Below, in pieces: positions 50,116 to 59,784 of a DNA stretch of 64,000 bases. Below the pieces are notes generated by a model. It ran no database searches. It was given only the letters and a program-made list of their open reading frames with translations, and had not been told where the DNA came from. The stretch is taken from the NCBI RefSeq assembly GCF_010993985.1, contig NZ_WINH01000004.1, forward strand, positions 1 through 64,000, in the 5' to 3' direction. Origin of the DNA: Paraferrimonas sp. SM1919 (GTDB lineage Bacteria > Pseudomonadota > Gammaproteobacteria > Enterobacterales > Shewanellaceae). The translations under genes and the position numbers were made by a program. Each line of letters begins with the position of its first letter. The first letter of the stretch is position 1.

Positions 50116-50475
50116 ATGATAAAAGTTATGTTAGCAATAACTTTGGTTGGAAAGGCTGTGTTTGAAATCGTGCCAGATCCGTCCAATGTTGATCAAAGCG
50201 AGTTGGCTCAATCGCAGCAAGCTCAAAATTTCGTTAGTATGCAGTGTCAAGGTGAGCAATGCAGTAATGGCAACTTAGCGGTTGTAAATCTTTCTAATCA
50301 GACTAATTCGGTGCAAGTTAGGATATTACCAGTAAAACAAGGTGATATCGTACCAACTTTTACAAGTGGCGGTAGCAATAAGTTAATAGCACCAGGTAGT
50401 GACGTTTCGCTTACGGTTGAAGATAGCAATGACTTAGAAGCAGAACACTATTTTATTGAACTGACTTACGAATAG
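50116..50475 (+). CDS. Small exported accessory protein of the fibre locus
   Basis: A 119-residue protein from ATG 50116, which has GGAG 5 bases in front; a TTG at 50080 would add 12 residues. A hydrophobic N-terminal segment (MIKVMLAITLVGKAVF) looks like a signal or anchor. The body has two close cysteines (MQCQGEQCSNG), Asn/Ser/Gln-rich beta strands (NLAVVNLSNQTNSVQVRILP) and ends HYFIELTYE. The family is not recognised. It is last in the pilin-chaperone-usher row, so it may be a minor subunit or assembly factor; this is inference from position only. Confidence 0.55.
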   Translation: MIKVMLAITLVGKAVFEIVPDPSNVDQSELAQSQQAQNFVSMQCQGEQCSNGNLAVVNLSNQTNSVQVRILPVKQGDIVPTFTSGGSNKLIAPGSDVSLTVEDSNDLEAEHYFIELTYE

Positions 50476-50553
50476 GGTGTTGTGCCTCTAGTCGGCCCGA
50501 ACAACGGTTTTGTCTCCATTAGTGCTAAAATCAAGCATGCAATAAATCAAAAT

Positions 50554-50582
50554 AAAAAAGGCCAGCGTTCTAAGCTGACCTT
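50554..50582 (-). terminator. Rho-independent terminator of metG
   Basis: On the minus strand AAGGTCAGC pairs with GCTGGCCTT (one G-U pair) and six T follow. It begins 18 bases after the metG stop. Confidence 0.85.
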
Positions 50583-50599
50583 ATCGATAGGGGTAGATG

Positions 50600-52639
50600 T
50601 TATTTAACCTTCATACCTGGCTCTGCACCTTGGTGTGGCTCAAGTATGAACAGATCTTTACCACCTGGGCCAGCAGCGAGCACCATACCTTCTGACACAC
50701 CGAAGCTCATTTCACGGGGGGCTAGGTTAGCCACCATTACCGTTAGCTTGCCTTCGATGTCTTCTGGGGCGTAGGCTGACTTAATACCCGCAAATACCTG
50801 CTTGGTATCGCCGCCTAGGTCTAGTTCAAGGCGAAGCAGTTTGTTGGCTTTTTTCACATGCTCAGCTTTAGCAATGCGGGCGATACGTAAATCGACCTTA
50901 GCAAACTCATCAAAAGTGATGGTTGGGGCAATTGGGTCGACTTCTAAATGATTTACCTGTGGCTTTTCTTCTACTACTGGTGCTTGTGCTTCAAGCGACT
51001 GCTTTGAGTCTTCAACCATTTGCTCAACGTGTTTCGGATCGATACGTTGCATCAGCGCTTTAAACGGTGCGATTTGGTGATCCACAAGTTGGTTGTTAAT
51101 TGCGTCCCAAGTAAGCTCAACACCAATAAAGCTTTCTACTTTCTCACATAGAGTTGGCAGTACAGGTTTTAGGTAAGTTAACAGAACTTTGAACAGGTTG
51201 ATGGCTAATGAGCACACTTCATGGGCTTGCGCCTGAGTCGCTTCATCTTTTACTAACTGCCATGGTGCTTGTTCAGCGATGTAAGCGTTGGCCACATCGG
51301 CTAGGGCCATAATTTCACGCATGGCTTTACCAAATTCGCGACCTTCGTAAAGGGCGGCAATGGTGTCAGCTTTAGCGGTAAACTGGTTAAATAGATCGTT
51401 ATCAATGTTGCTTGCTAACTTGCCGTCGAAACGCTTGGTAATGAAACCTGCAGTACGAGAAGCAATGTTGATGAGCTTACCAATAAGGTCTGAGTTTACC
51501 CGTTGGGTGAAATCTTCAAGATTTAAGTCTAAATCGTCAATACGGTCGTTTAGCTTAGCGGCGTAGTAGTAACGTAGGTATTCAGGCTGCAGGTTGTCTA
51601 GGTATGTACGTGCCTTAATAAAGGTACCCTTAGACTTAGACATTTTTTCGCCGTTTACTTTTACGTAGCCGTGGGCAAATACATTAGTTGGTTTGCGGTA
51701 GCCGGCGCCCTCTAGCATTGCTGGCCAGAATAGCGAGTGGAAGTAAACGATGTCTTTACCAATGAAGTGGTAAACTTCAGCGTCTGAATCTTTTTTCCAG
51801 AAATCATCAAAATTTAAGCCTGCAGTTTTATCGCACAGGTTCTTTAATGAGCCCATATAGCCGATAGGCGCATCTAACCACACGTAGAAAAACTTGCCAG
51901 GTGCATCCGGGATCTCAAAACCAAAGTATGGATTATCACGGGAGATATCCCACTGTGACAGACCTGTTTCAAACCACTCGGCAAGTTTATTGGCCATTTC
52001 TTCTTGCAGTGAGCCAGAGCGGGTCCACTCTTTTAGCATGTCTTCAAATGCTGGCAAGTCAAAGAAGTAGTGTTCAGAGTCTTTCATGATTGGCGTAGCA
52101 CCAGAAACCGCAGACTTAGGGTTGATTAAGTCGGTTGGGCTGTAGGTTGCACCACAGTTATCGCAGTTATCGCCGTACTGATCTTCACTCTTACAGGTTG
52201 GGCAAGTTCCTTTAACGAAACGGTCGGGTAAGAACATCTCTTTTTCAGGATCAAACAGCTGTGAAATGACTTTGGTTTTGATGTGGCCAGCGTCGCGCAA
52301 AGCAAGGTAGATCTTGCTTGCCATCTCGCGATTTTCATCGGAATGAGTCGAGTGATAATTGTCAAAACCAATGCCAAAACCGGCAAAGTCGGCTTCATGC
52401 TCAATCTGCGTCTGTTTGATCATTTCTTCAGGGGTAATGCCCAGCTGCTGTGCTTTAAGCATAATTGGCGTACCGTGGGCATCATCGGCACAAATGTAGT
52501 AACACTCATGACCGCGTAGCTTTTGGTAGCGTGACCAAATATCAGTTTGGATGTATTCAAGCATGTGCCCTAGGTGAATAGGACCGTTGGCGTATGGAAG
52601 CGCACTGGTAACAAGAATTTTTCTGTTCGCTTTTGACAT
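50600..52639 (-). CDS. metG: Methionyl-tRNA synthetase
   Basis: Charges initiator and elongator tRNA-Met. The 679-residue class I enzyme has the HIGH-type motif HLGH at 22-25, a zinc knuckle with [19 protein letters not shown], the KMSKS loop (about 332-336) and the WHEP-free C-terminal tRNA-binding OB domain (from about 575, [13 protein letters not shown]) that makes the protein dimeric. It is divergent from udk. An mrp/apbC gene, which I recall beside metG in many relatives, is not present here. Confidence 0.97.
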   Translation of the reverse strand: MSKANRKILVTSALPYANGPIHLGHMLEYIQTDIWSRYQKLRGHECYYICADDAHGTPIMLKAQQLGITPEEMIKQTQIEHEADFAGFGIGFDNYHSTHSDENREMASKIYLALRDAGHIKTKVISQLFDPEKEMFLPDRFVKGTCPTCKSEDQYGDNCDNCGATYSPTDLINPKSAVSGATPIMKDSEHYFFDLPAFEDMLKEWTRSGSLQEEMANKLAEWFETGLSQWDISRDNPYFGFEIPDAPGKFFYVWLDAPIGYMGSLKNLCDKTAGLNFDDFWKKDSDAEVYHFIGKDIVYFHSLFWPAMLEGAGYRKPTNVFAHGYVKVNGEKMSKSKGTFIKARTYLDNLQPEYLRYYYAAKLNDRIDDLDLNLEDFTQRVNSDLIGKLINIASRTAGFITKRFDGKLASNIDNDLFNQFTAKADTIAALYEGREFGKAMREIMALADVANAYIAEQAPWQLVKDEATQAQAHEVCSLAINLFKVLLTYLKPVLPTLCEKVESFIGVELTWDAINNQLVDHQIAPFKALMQRIDPKHVEQMVEDSKQSLEAQAPVVEEKPQVNHLEVDPIAPTITFDEFAKVDLRIARIAKAEHVKKANKLLRLELDLGGDTKQVFAGIKSAYAPEDIEGKLTVMVANLAPREMSFGVSEGMVLAAGPGGKDLFILEPHQGAEPGMKVK

Positions 52640-52944
52640 GTTAACTCTAAAAAATTAGGGGCATAAAAATATCCCTAAATAGTAACCTAATAACGCTGTT
52701 AATTCACCCAAAAATCACTTAAATGCTGTAAAACTATGCAGCCATAAGCCCCTGACATCGTCGATTATTTGGCTTTGTTATCAATATTTAAGCAATCAAC
52801 GTAAATTTGTGAGGATAACGGCATAAATTCATGTCAAAAAAACTAAAAAAGTTTATTATCTGCGGCAAAAGTGGCAAATTATCTGGCTTCAAAATAGGCA
52901 AGTGGGTTTTGAAGGAATATAATTAGGCTGTTAATGATATTCTT
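52640..52944. other. Divergent region between metG and udk
   Basis: About 300 bases, AT-rich. It contains an open frame ATG 52831 to TAG 52926 for a 31-residue very basic peptide (begins MSKKLKKF), with GAGGA about 15 bases upstream and ending 18 bases before udk. It could be a leader peptide or chance; I do not annotate it as a gene. No RNA gene or repeat is recognised. Confidence 0.4.
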
Positions 52945-53595
52945 ATGAGAGAAACTATGGAAACTGCATCTTGCGTCATTATAGGTATTGCTGGAGCTTC
53001 AGCATCTGGTAAAAGTTTGATTGCTCAGACGATTTTTGAAGAATTGAAGCAAGAGGTGGGCAGTAACCATATCGATGTTATCAATGAAGATTGTTATTAT
53101 AAAGATCAATCTCACTTGTCTATGGGTGAGCGTGAACAAACCAATTATGACCATCCCAGTGCCCTAGACCATGATTTACTCGTGGAGCATCTGCAATCTC
53201 TAAAGCAAGGCCAGTCAATAGAAGTGCCTGAATACAGCTACACCGAACACACACGTACCGACCATACTCGCACGGTAACGCCTAAAAAAGTTATTATTCT
53301 TGAGGGGATTCTGCTTCTAACGGATCCGGCTTTAAGGCAAAGTATGCATACCAAATTGTTTATGGATACCCCCCTAGATATTTGCTTATTACGCCGAATG
53401 AAGCGTGATATTGAAGAACGAGGACGGTCAATGCAATCGGTTATGGATCAATACATGGCAACCGTCCGTCCTATGTTTATGCAGTTTATCGAGCCCTCAA
53501 AACAGCACGCAGATATTATTGTTCCTAGGGGTGGTAAAAACCGTATTGCTATTGATATCCTTAAGACAAGAATTCGCCACTTATTAGCAAAATAA
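52945..53595 (+). CDS. udk: Uridine kinase
   Basis: Phosphorylates uridine and cytidine with GTP or ATP in pyrimidine salvage. The 216 residues have the P-loop [11 protein letters not shown] at about 14-24, [21 protein letters not shown] and the lid region [18 protein letters not shown] start at ATG 52957 ([10 protein letters not shown]) is also possible and sits closer to the usual family N-terminus; AGAGA precedes it. It heads the udk-pabC-mltG-tmk-holB-pilZ-tatD row. Confidence 0.94.
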   Translation: MRETMETASCVIIGIAGASASGKSLIAQTIFEELKQEVGSNHIDVINEDCYYKDQSHLSMGEREQTNYDHPSALDHDLLVEHLQSLKQGQSIEVPEYSYTEHTRTDHTRTVTPKKVIILEGILLLTDPALRQSMHTKLFMDTPLDICLLRRMKRDIEERGRSMQSVMDQYMATVRPMFMQFIEPSKQHADIIVPRGGKNRIAIDILKTRIRHLLAK

Positions 53596-53613
53596 TCAAT
53601 TATAAGGGATCAC

Positions 53614-54435
53614 ATGGTCGCAATCTTGGATGCGGATGACACCTCTATTAGCCCGAGCGATCGGGCTTTTAATTACGGCGATGGCTGTTTTACTACCATC
53701 GCAGTATTAAACCAACAGCCTCTTCTCATAGATAAACATATTGCCAGATTGCAACGTGCGGTTCAGGTTTTATCCCTTAGAATCGACAGTTGGCAACACA
53801 TTACCGGCGAAATTAATAGTAAAGCGGCACAAGTTCGACAGGGCTTCATTAAATTAGTGATTAGCCGAGGAATTGGTGGTCGAGGCTATCAGTTTGATGC
53901 TGCCCAGCAGCCAGTGGTTATTATTAGTGCTGGAGAGTTCCCCAGTCATTACCCGAATTGGCGTCGACAAGGGATAGCACTAGGCGTGCATCATTTGGCA
54001 ATGGGGCAACAACCATTATTTGCAGGAATAAAGCATTTAAATCGTCTCGAACAAGTCATGCTTCGCCATCATTACCAAGGTAATGAGGTTGATTATGTCT
54101 GTTTCGATCAGGATGACAATATTATTTGTGCAAGTGCTGCCAACCTTTTTTTCATGAAAGGGCAACAGGTGCATACTCCTAAAATTAGCAATGCAGGGAT
54201 CACAGGAGTGATGCGCCAACACATGATAGAGTTTTTGATGGCGAAAGGGATTGATGTTCAAGTTAGAGACATTAACATGGACGAGCTCAGCTTGTTCGAT
54301 AATGCTTGGATGACCAACTCGTTAATGGGTGCGGTAAGCGTTAATAGTATCACTGAACTTTCCCATTTTAAGGGCTTTCAAAGGTTTTCACTCATTGATG
54401 AGTTTAATTTAAATTTAGGATTCGAGCTTTGCTAA
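53614..54435 (+). CDS. pabC: Aminodeoxychorismate lyase
   Basis: PLP enzyme that converts 4-amino-4-deoxychorismate to p-aminobenzoate and pyruvate for folate synthesis. At 273 residues it fits the family, a branch of fold-type IV PLP enzymes. Visible motifs are DRAFNYGDGCFTTI, the PLP lysine in GIKHLNRLEQ (Lys140), and ITGVMRQHMIEF with the phosphate-binding Thr. AAGGGA precedes the ATG. The mltG start overlaps its stop, as expected in this gene row. Confidence 0.93.
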   Translation: MVAILDADDTSISPSDRAFNYGDGCFTTIAVLNQQPLLIDKHIARLQRAVQVLSLRIDSWQHITGEINSKAAQVRQGFIKLVISRGIGGRGYQFDAAQQPVVIISAGEFPSHYPNWRRQGIALGVHHLAMGQQPLFAGIKHLNRLEQVMLRHHYQGNEVDYVCFDQDDNIICASAANLFFMKGQQVHTPKISNAGITGVMRQHMIEFLMAKGIDVQVRDINMDELSLFDNAWMTNSLMGAVSVNSITELSHFKGFQRFSLIDEFNLNLGFELC

Positions 54436-55418
54436 AAAAAGTATTAGGTCTGTTGCTGTTTAGCGCAATTTCCATTTCAGGTTATGTCTGGTATCAATTA
54501 AATCAAAGTGTTACTCAGGTAACCAGCAATCAGCAAGCCATTGAATATAATGTCGCTGCAGGAAGCAGCTTTAGTCGTGTGGTTAACGATTTAAATAAGC
54601 TGGGGCTTATCCATAGCGTAAATTGGATTAAATTAAACGAAAAAATTTATTCCCATTGGCATCCCTTAAAGACGGGGCTTTACCAAATTGAAGCGAACAT
54701 GCCGATAACTGAGTTATTTGCCATGCTCAAGCAAGGTAAACAGAAACAATTTAAGCTGACTTTTGTAGAGGGTTCAACCCTAAAACAGTGGCTTGAACAA
54801 ATGCGAAATGCTGAGCACCTTAAACAAACGTTATCCACGGACAAGCCTTTAGCCGAGCAACTAGGGTTACAGGTTGACCATTTAGAAGGGCTTTTTTTTC
54901 CAGATACTTACTATTACCCGGCAGGTCAAAGCGATAAAGAGCTTTTATTGCAGGCATTCGATGCCATGAAAAAAGCCTTAGATCTGGCTTGGCAATCAAG
55001 AACAACCAGTAAGCATATTAAAGATCCTTACCAGTTGCTAATTCTGGCTTCTTTAATTGAGAAAGAAACTGGCTATGCTCCAGAACGGGAAACGATTTCA
55101 GGGGTATTTTATAACCGTCTTAATAAAAAAATGCGTTTGCAGACAGATCCTACCGTCATTTATGGTTTAGGGGACAACTATAAAGGTAACATTACTAAAC
55201 GCCACCTAAGACAATATACACCATATAATACCTATCGAATTAATGGCTTACCACCAACTCCTATTGCGATGCCCGGTGCTGGTTCCTTGCATGCTGCGGC
55301 TAACCCAGATAAAGTGGAGTATCTTTATTTCGTCTCTAAAGGCGATGGTAGTCACTACTTTTCTAAAACATTAAAAGAGCACAATCGTGCCGTTAATAAA
55401 TATCTGAGAAAGCGTTAA
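54429..55418 (+). CDS. mltG: Endolytic murein transglycosylase MltG
   Basis: Inner-membrane enzyme that cuts nascent glycan strands and sets their length. It starts at TTG 54429, overlapping the pabC stop by 7 bases. The 329 residues have one N-terminal transmembrane helix, a LysM-like subdomain, and the YceG catalytic domain with Glu211 in [14 protein letters not shown], then [11 protein letters not shown] and [16 protein letters not shown]. The tmk ATG overlaps its stop as TAATG. Confidence 0.95.
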   Translation: MLKKVLGLLLFSAISISGYVWYQLNQSVTQVTSNQQAIEYNVAAGSSFSRVVNDLNKLGLIHSVNWIKLNEKIYSHWHPLKTGLYQIEANMPITELFAMLKQGKQKQFKLTFVEGSTLKQWLEQMRNAEHLKQTLSTDKPLAEQLGLQVDHLEGLFFPDTYYYPAGQSDKELLLQAFDAMKKALDLAWQSRTTSKHIKDPYQLLILASLIEKETGYAPERETISGVFYNRLNKKMRLQTDPTVIYGLGDNYKGNITKRHLRQYTPYNTYRINGLPPTPIAMPGAGSLHAAANPDKVEYLYFVSKGDGSHYFSKTLKEHNRAVNKYLRKR

Positions 55419-56044
55419 TGCAAGCAAAATTTATTGTAATTGAAGGGCTCGAAGGCGCCGGCAAATCTACCGCGATTGCTACTATTTTAAATACCCTAGA
55501 ACTAAATGGCATTAACCAGGTGGTCCAGACTCGCGAACCGGGCGGCACTCCTTTAGCTGAAAAGTTAAGAACCATAATCAAGCAAGAGCATCAAGAAAAG
55601 CTGTGTGACGAAACCGAATGTTTATTGATGTATGCCGCCAGAATGCAATTATTGGCCAATGTGATTGAACCCGCATTACAGTCTGGAAAATGGGTGATTG
55701 GTGATCGTCATGATTTATCCTCAAGGGCTTATCAGGGTGGTGGTCGCGGTCTTTCGGAATTAGTGGATAGGATTAGTGACATTGTGTTGGCCGGTAGGAA
55801 GCCTGACTTAACCTTGTACTTGGATATTGATCCTCGAGTGGGGCTAACTCGAGCGGCGGCCAGGGGCGAACTTGATCGTATTGAAAAGCAAGAGCTCAGT
55901 TTTTTTGAGAGAACTCGACAACGCTATTTAGACATAGCCAATGAGGATGACTCAATCGTCATTATCGATGCTCAGCAAGACATAGATAAAGTTCAGCAAG
56001 ACATCAACATGCAATTACAGCAGGCAATCAACCAATGGCAGTAA
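55418..56044 (+). CDS. tmk: Thymidylate kinase
   Basis: Phosphorylates dTMP to dTDP for DNA synthesis. The 208 residues have the P-loop [10 protein letters not shown] at about 8-17, the DR(H/Y) motif in [17 protein letters not shown] and the LID region [15 protein letters not shown]. The start overlaps the mltG stop and the end overlaps holB by 10 bases, so translation is coupled. Confidence 0.96.
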   Translation: MQAKFIVIEGLEGAGKSTAIATILNTLELNGINQVVQTREPGGTPLAEKLRTIIKQEHQEKLCDETECLLMYAARMQLLANVIEPALQSGKWVIGDRHDLSSRAYQGGGRGLSELVDRISDIVLAGRKPDLTLYLDIDPRVGLTRAAARGELDRIEKQELSFFERTRQRYLDIANEDDSIVIIDAQQDIDKVQQDINMQLQQAINQWQ

Positions 56045-56940
56045 CCTCCGTTCCTTGGTTTGAACAACCCCTACGGCAGTTTCAGCAGCAGTTACTCGAT
56101 AACAAATTGGCCCATGCTTTGTTATTGCCTTTAGGAAATGCCAATGGTGCCCAGTTATTGCTTAACGAAATGACCCAGCTGCTATTTTGCTATCAAAATA
56201 ATGGTTGTGGCAGTTGTAAAGCCTGCTTATTGCTCAAAGCGGGCACTCATCCAGATTTACACCAGATTGTTGCCGATGGTAATCAAATTAAAGTTGACCA
56301 AATTAGACAATTGAGTCAAATCTTAGCGCAAACCTCACAGCAGGGTGGGCCTAAACTGGCGATCATTAAACAAGCTGAAAAACTGAATGAGGCAGCAGCC
56401 AATTCGTTGTTAAAAACCTTAGAAGAGCCCTCTGCAGCCAGTTATATTATTTTGCAAACTGAGCAGTCAGGACTGTTGCCAGCGACGATATTATCTCGGT
56501 TACAGAAAATGACACTGGTGGCGCCAGGGCAGCAGCAAATTCAAGCATACCTAAGCCAACATAATATTGATGCCAGTCTCCATTGGCAAAGTCACATTTA
56601 TGGAGGCCCAATTGCTCTGTTGGATGTGACTCAAGACCAGCAAAATCAATTACAAACAATTCGAAAAATATGGGGTATGGCGTTAAGGGATAAAGTGGCA
56701 ACTAAAGAATTGGCGCAATATACCGCTGAGATGCCTGCACTGAGTTTGCAAGTTCTGTGCTATTTACTTCAAAGTAAATTACTCAGTATTGCTGCATCTC
56801 AACCTAATTTCGCAGACTCGCTAGTGAAATTTATTCAAACTATCGGTAAAGAAGCAAATAAACTGACGAAAATGCCAACGGTCAACTATCATGCTTTATG
56901 TCAGGATTTTATTAGTCAGTACCATAAATTGAAAAGGTAA
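56035..56940 (+). CDS. holB: DNA polymerase III delta-prime subunit
   Basis: A clamp-loader subunit that helps load the beta sliding clamp. The 301 residues are a bit shorter than E. coli HolB (334). The zinc-binding cysteines are in the [12 protein letters not shown] segment, followed by HPDLHQI, the SRC-like region around [12 protein letters not shown] and SRLQKM. As in the family, the Walker motifs are degenerate. It overlaps tmk by 10 bases and is followed after 1 base by the PilZ gene. Confidence 0.93.
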   Translation: MAVTSVPWFEQPLRQFQQQLLDNKLAHALLLPLGNANGAQLLLNEMTQLLFCYQNNGCGSCKACLLLKAGTHPDLHQIVADGNQIKVDQIRQLSQILAQTSQQGGPKLAIIKQAEKLNEAAANSLLKTLEEPSAASYIILQTEQSGLLPATILSRLQKMTLVAPGQQQIQAYLSQHNIDASLHWQSHIYGGPIALLDVTQDQQNQLQTIRKIWGMALRDKVATKELAQYTAEMPALSLQVLCYLLQSKLLSIAASQPNFADSLVKFIQTIGKEANKLTKMPTVNYHALCQDFISQYHKLKR

Positions 56941-56941
56941 T

Positions 56942-57265
56942 ATGTCTAATTTAGAGTTGTACATTGATGATGTCGCCGAATTATATCGAGTCTATATGCC
57001 CTTTATTGAGGGGGGCGGTCTATTTTTTAAAAGTCTTGATAGCTTTGTTCTTGGACAGCAAGTGCAGTGCAGTGTGGTGTTACCTGTTTCCAACAAACTT
57101 TGGCAGTTCACCGCCAACGTTTGTTGGATTAATCCTCCCCAAGCACAACGTGGTCGACCCCAAGGGGTAGGGCTGTCATTGGCAGGCGTTCCAGAGTTAT
57201 ATCGAATAATTGAAGAGCTGCTAGGAACGAAATTAAATAGCCAGCATATCAGTTATACACTCTAG
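56942..57265 (+). CDS. PilZ domain protein
   Basis: A 107-residue protein made almost entirely of one PilZ-like beta-barrel, recognised from YMPFIEGGGLFFKS, LPVSNKLWQFTANVCWINP and GVGLSL. The canonical c-di-GMP-binding RxxxR and D/NxSxxG motifs are not visible, so it resembles the non-binding PilZ of type IV pilus assembly. It sits between holB and tatD, the usual place for pilZ in gammaproteobacteria. Confidence 0.88.
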   Translation: MSNLELYIDDVAELYRVYMPFIEGGGLFFKSLDSFVLGQQVQCSVVLPVSNKLWQFTANVCWINPPQAQRGRPQGVGLSLAGVPELYRIIEELLGTKLNSQHISYTL

Positions 57266-57325
57266 CCAATTCGCCATGATCCTTGGTACTATTAACATTA
57301 AATTTTTCTTATTGTAGTCCAAATT

Positions 57326-58105
57326 GTGTTTGTAGATTCCCATTGTCATTTAGATCGCCTTAAATCCGCCACTAGCGTTCAACAAGTGGCTGAAATTGTT
57401 CAAGCCGCCAGAGATGCTCAAGTCGAGCATATGTTATGTGTTAATGTGGTTCAGTCTGAATATCAGGCTATGCGTGATATGTGTGATCAGTTTGCGGATG
57501 TGTCTTTTTCTATAGGGGTTCACCCTTGCCATGTCCATGAAGGTTTTAATGCTGAGTTCATTAATCAACATGCCAGCGATAATAGAGTGGTCGCCATCGG
57601 GGAAACAGGATTAGATTATTATTATTCGAAAGACAATCAAGCACAACAAATAGCGGCTTTAGATGATCACATTAGTATCGCTCGCAATCACCAAAAACCA
57701 TTAATTATTCATACCAGAGATGCCAGAGAGGATACCATAGAGCGTTTACGAGTTGGCCAAGCACATGATTGCCGTGGAGTATTACATTGCTTTACTGAAA
57801 GCTATGAAATGGCCAAGCAAGCTTTGGATTTAGACTTTTATATTTCATTCTCGGGTATTGTCACTTTTAAAAATGCCAAAGAGTTACAAGAGGTGGCTCG
57901 TAAGGTGCCACTGGATCGAATTCTAATTGAAACCGATAGCCCTTACCTTGCTCCAGTTCCTAAACGAGGTAAGGAAAATCAACCGGCCTATGTGAGCCAT
58001 GTTGGTCAGTTTCTAGCAGATCTAAAAGGTGTGCATGTAAAAGAGCTTGCCGCTCAAACCACAGCTAATTTCTATGAGTTGTTTAAAGGTGCAAAAACAG
58101 CCTAA
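57326..58105 (+). CDS. tatD: TatD family metal-dependent hydrolase
   Basis: A TIM-barrel deoxyribonuclease-type hydrolase of 259 residues. It starts at GTG 57326 (VFVDSHCHLD), where HCHLD supplies two metal-binding histidines. Further metal and catalytic motifs are GETGLDYYY, PLIIHTRDA, LHCFTE and ETDSPYLAP. By position after holB-pilZ it corresponds to YcfH rather than to TatD of the tat operon. A terminator follows. Confidence 0.93.
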   Translation: MFVDSHCHLDRLKSATSVQQVAEIVQAARDAQVEHMLCVNVVQSEYQAMRDMCDQFADVSFSIGVHPCHVHEGFNAEFINQHASDNRVVAIGETGLDYYYSKDNQAQQIAALDDHISIARNHQKPLIIHTRDAREDTIERLRVGQAHDCRGVLHCFTESYEMAKQALDLDFYISFSGIVTFKNAKELQEVARKVPLDRILIETDSPYLAPVPKRGKENQPAYVSHVGQFLADLKGVHVKELAAQTTANFYELFKGAKTA

Positions 58106-58138
58106 AAAAATGCCCAGAACGAGTCCGATGTTCTAGGC
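58104..58138 (-). terminator. Second terminator candidate for rsmF
   Basis: On the minus strand GCCTAGAAC pairs with GTTCTGGGC (one G-U pair) and seven T follow. It is downstream of the stronger hairpin at 58200-58238. Confidence 0.65.
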
Positions 58139-58199
58139 GAGGGGAACTGTATGTAATATACATACTCTGTTAGATAGACTTTAATTGTAGACCAATTAT

Positions 58200-58238
58200 A
58201 AAAAAGCAAAGTCAAAATTTGTTGATTTTGCTTTTTTT
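58200..58238. terminator. Bidirectional terminator between tatD and rsmF
   Basis: A 16-bp AT-rich stem (AAAAAAGCAAAGTCAA at 58200-58215 with TTGATTTTGCTTTTTT at 58222-58237, one G-T pair) has A and T runs as its own base, so it can work on both strands. Confidence 0.75.
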
Positions 58239-58272
58239 AGGGGTTAACAGTTGCTAACTTTTTGAGTTATGG

Positions 58273-59691
58273 TCAGTTGTTGAAATTTAAATGATCCTTA
58301 ATAAGCACTCTGGGCAACTTATTCTTTAGCTTTTTCTGCACCGGCTTAACCAGACCTAAGACCATATTTTGGTAGCAAACTCCCATCTCACCAGGGGAAA
58401 GTTTTTGCTCTATAGTGATGTCCTTTCCTTGTAAATAGTGTTGAGCCTGCTCGAGGCTGAGTGAGAAACAATTTTCAGGCTTAAGGAGTTGGTAGCAGTC
58501 ATGCTCAAACTTATAGCCTTTTTTCAATTCTTCGGCTAATTTGATTCCAATGCGTTGATATTTTACTTTTCCATACAACTGGTCCATGCACAGTGGATGC
58601 AACCAAATTTCAGCATCACGTTGGGTTAATAACCCAAACTGGTCAACATCAATGCTAAATTGTTGGGAAAATGCTTGGCTAAACTGTTTTTTCGATGTCG
58701 CTGACATAGGTTTGAAAGCGGTGGGCTTAATTTTGGCCTTCTTGCCTTGCAGTTCAGGTATTGAACCAAGTTTTTTAATTTTAGCTACAAAAAAACCTTC
58801 AGAGTCATAGGTTTCAGGCCAAACGTGTAAGAAGCCTTCTGCAGTGATGGCTTGCTCTGCGCCATCGAACAAATTGTTTAATGGCGTGAATTCCACTTGC
58901 TGTGGGTACTTATCTCGTAGAAACCGACACACTTGCTGATTTTCGCGCTCATTCAAGGTGCAGGTTGAGTACACCATACTGGCGCCAACCTTTAATGCTG
59001 AAAATGCGCTCTCGATGAGTTGTCGTTGCAGAGCAGAAATTTCATCAATGTGTTGCTCACTCCAATTAGCAAGTGCATGTTCATCTTTACGGATCGCTCC
59101 TTCACCGCCACAGGGGGCATCCAATAAAATGGCATCAAAACTTTCTGGTGCGTATAGCCCAAACACACTCGCATCAAAGTTGGTGAGGGCCACATTGTAG
59201 GCGCCCATTCTTTGTAAGTTTGCATGCAATGTCTTTAGCCGTGAAGCTGATAATTCATTGGCGATTATGGCGGTACTTTTGGGTACTAGGTTTACTAATT
59301 GAGTGGTTTTAGAGCCAGGTGCGGAAGCCATATCGAGCAGGGTATTAAGGTCATTGAGCTCGGTTTCAGCCAGCAACGCAATGGGAGGGAGCATAGATGA
59401 GGCTTCTTGAATGTAAAATAATCCCCCCAAGTGTTCAATACTATTACCGAGACTTTGAGCAGCGTTATTGTCGTTGATCCAAAACCCATTATCACACCAA
59501 GGGATAGGGGTTAATTGCCAATCCTTTAATTTGGCAATGTTTAAGAACTCGGCAATGGTGATTTTGTCGGTATTGACCCTAATCGACCGTCTTAATGGCA
59601 CTTGGCAAATATCCAAAAACTTTTGAAAATGAGTTGGTTCTGGATGAATTGCACGCATGTGCTCGATAAATTCTTGGGGTAATAAAGGCAT
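58273..59691 (-). CDS. rsmF: 16S rRNA m5C1407 methyltransferase RsmF
   Basis: SAM-dependent RNA cytosine-5 methyltransferase that modifies C1407 of 16S rRNA. The 472 residues have the NOL1/NOP2/Sun core with LLDMASAPGSKTTQL (SAM loop), DAPCGGEG and the catalytic cysteine in STCTLNERENQQV, and an extra C-terminal domain of about 170 residues seen in RsmF/YebU. It is monocistronic with terminators on both sides. Confidence 0.94.
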   Translation of the reverse strand: MPLLPQEFIEHMRAIHPEPTHFQKFLDICQVPLRRSIRVNTDKITIAEFLNIAKLKDWQLTPIPWCDNGFWINDNNAAQSLGNSIEHLGGLFYIQEASSMLPPIALLAETELNDLNTLLDMASAPGSKTTQLVNLVPKSTAIIANELSASRLKTLHANLQRMGAYNVALTNFDASVFGLYAPESFDAILLDAPCGGEGAIRKDEHALANWSEQHIDEISALQRQLIESAFSALKVGASMVYSTCTLNERENQQVCRFLRDKYPQQVEFTPLNNLFDGAEQAITAEGFLHVWPETYDSEGFFVAKIKKLGSIPELQGKKAKIKPTAFKPMSATSKKQFSQAFSQQFSIDVDQFGLLTQRDAEIWLHPLCMDQLYGKVKYQRIGIKLAEELKKGYKFEHDCYQLLKPENCFSLSLEQAQHYLQGKDITIEQKLSPGEMGVCYQNMVLGLVKPVQKKLKNKLPRVLIKDHLNFNN

Positions 59692-59738
59692 GAATAGGCC
59701 ATAGCTAAGGGTGATGATATGTATTATAAATCAAAATA

Positions 59739-59762
59739 AAAGAGCGACCTAGGTCGCTCTTT
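59739..59762 (-). terminator. Terminator of putP
   Basis: A perfect 24-base palindrome (AAAGAGCGACC / GGTCGCTCTTT around TA) lies 22 bases after the putP stop and runs into TTTTATTTTG on the minus strand. Confidence 0.85.
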
Positions 59763-59784
59763 AGCAATCTATAATGTTGTCCTC

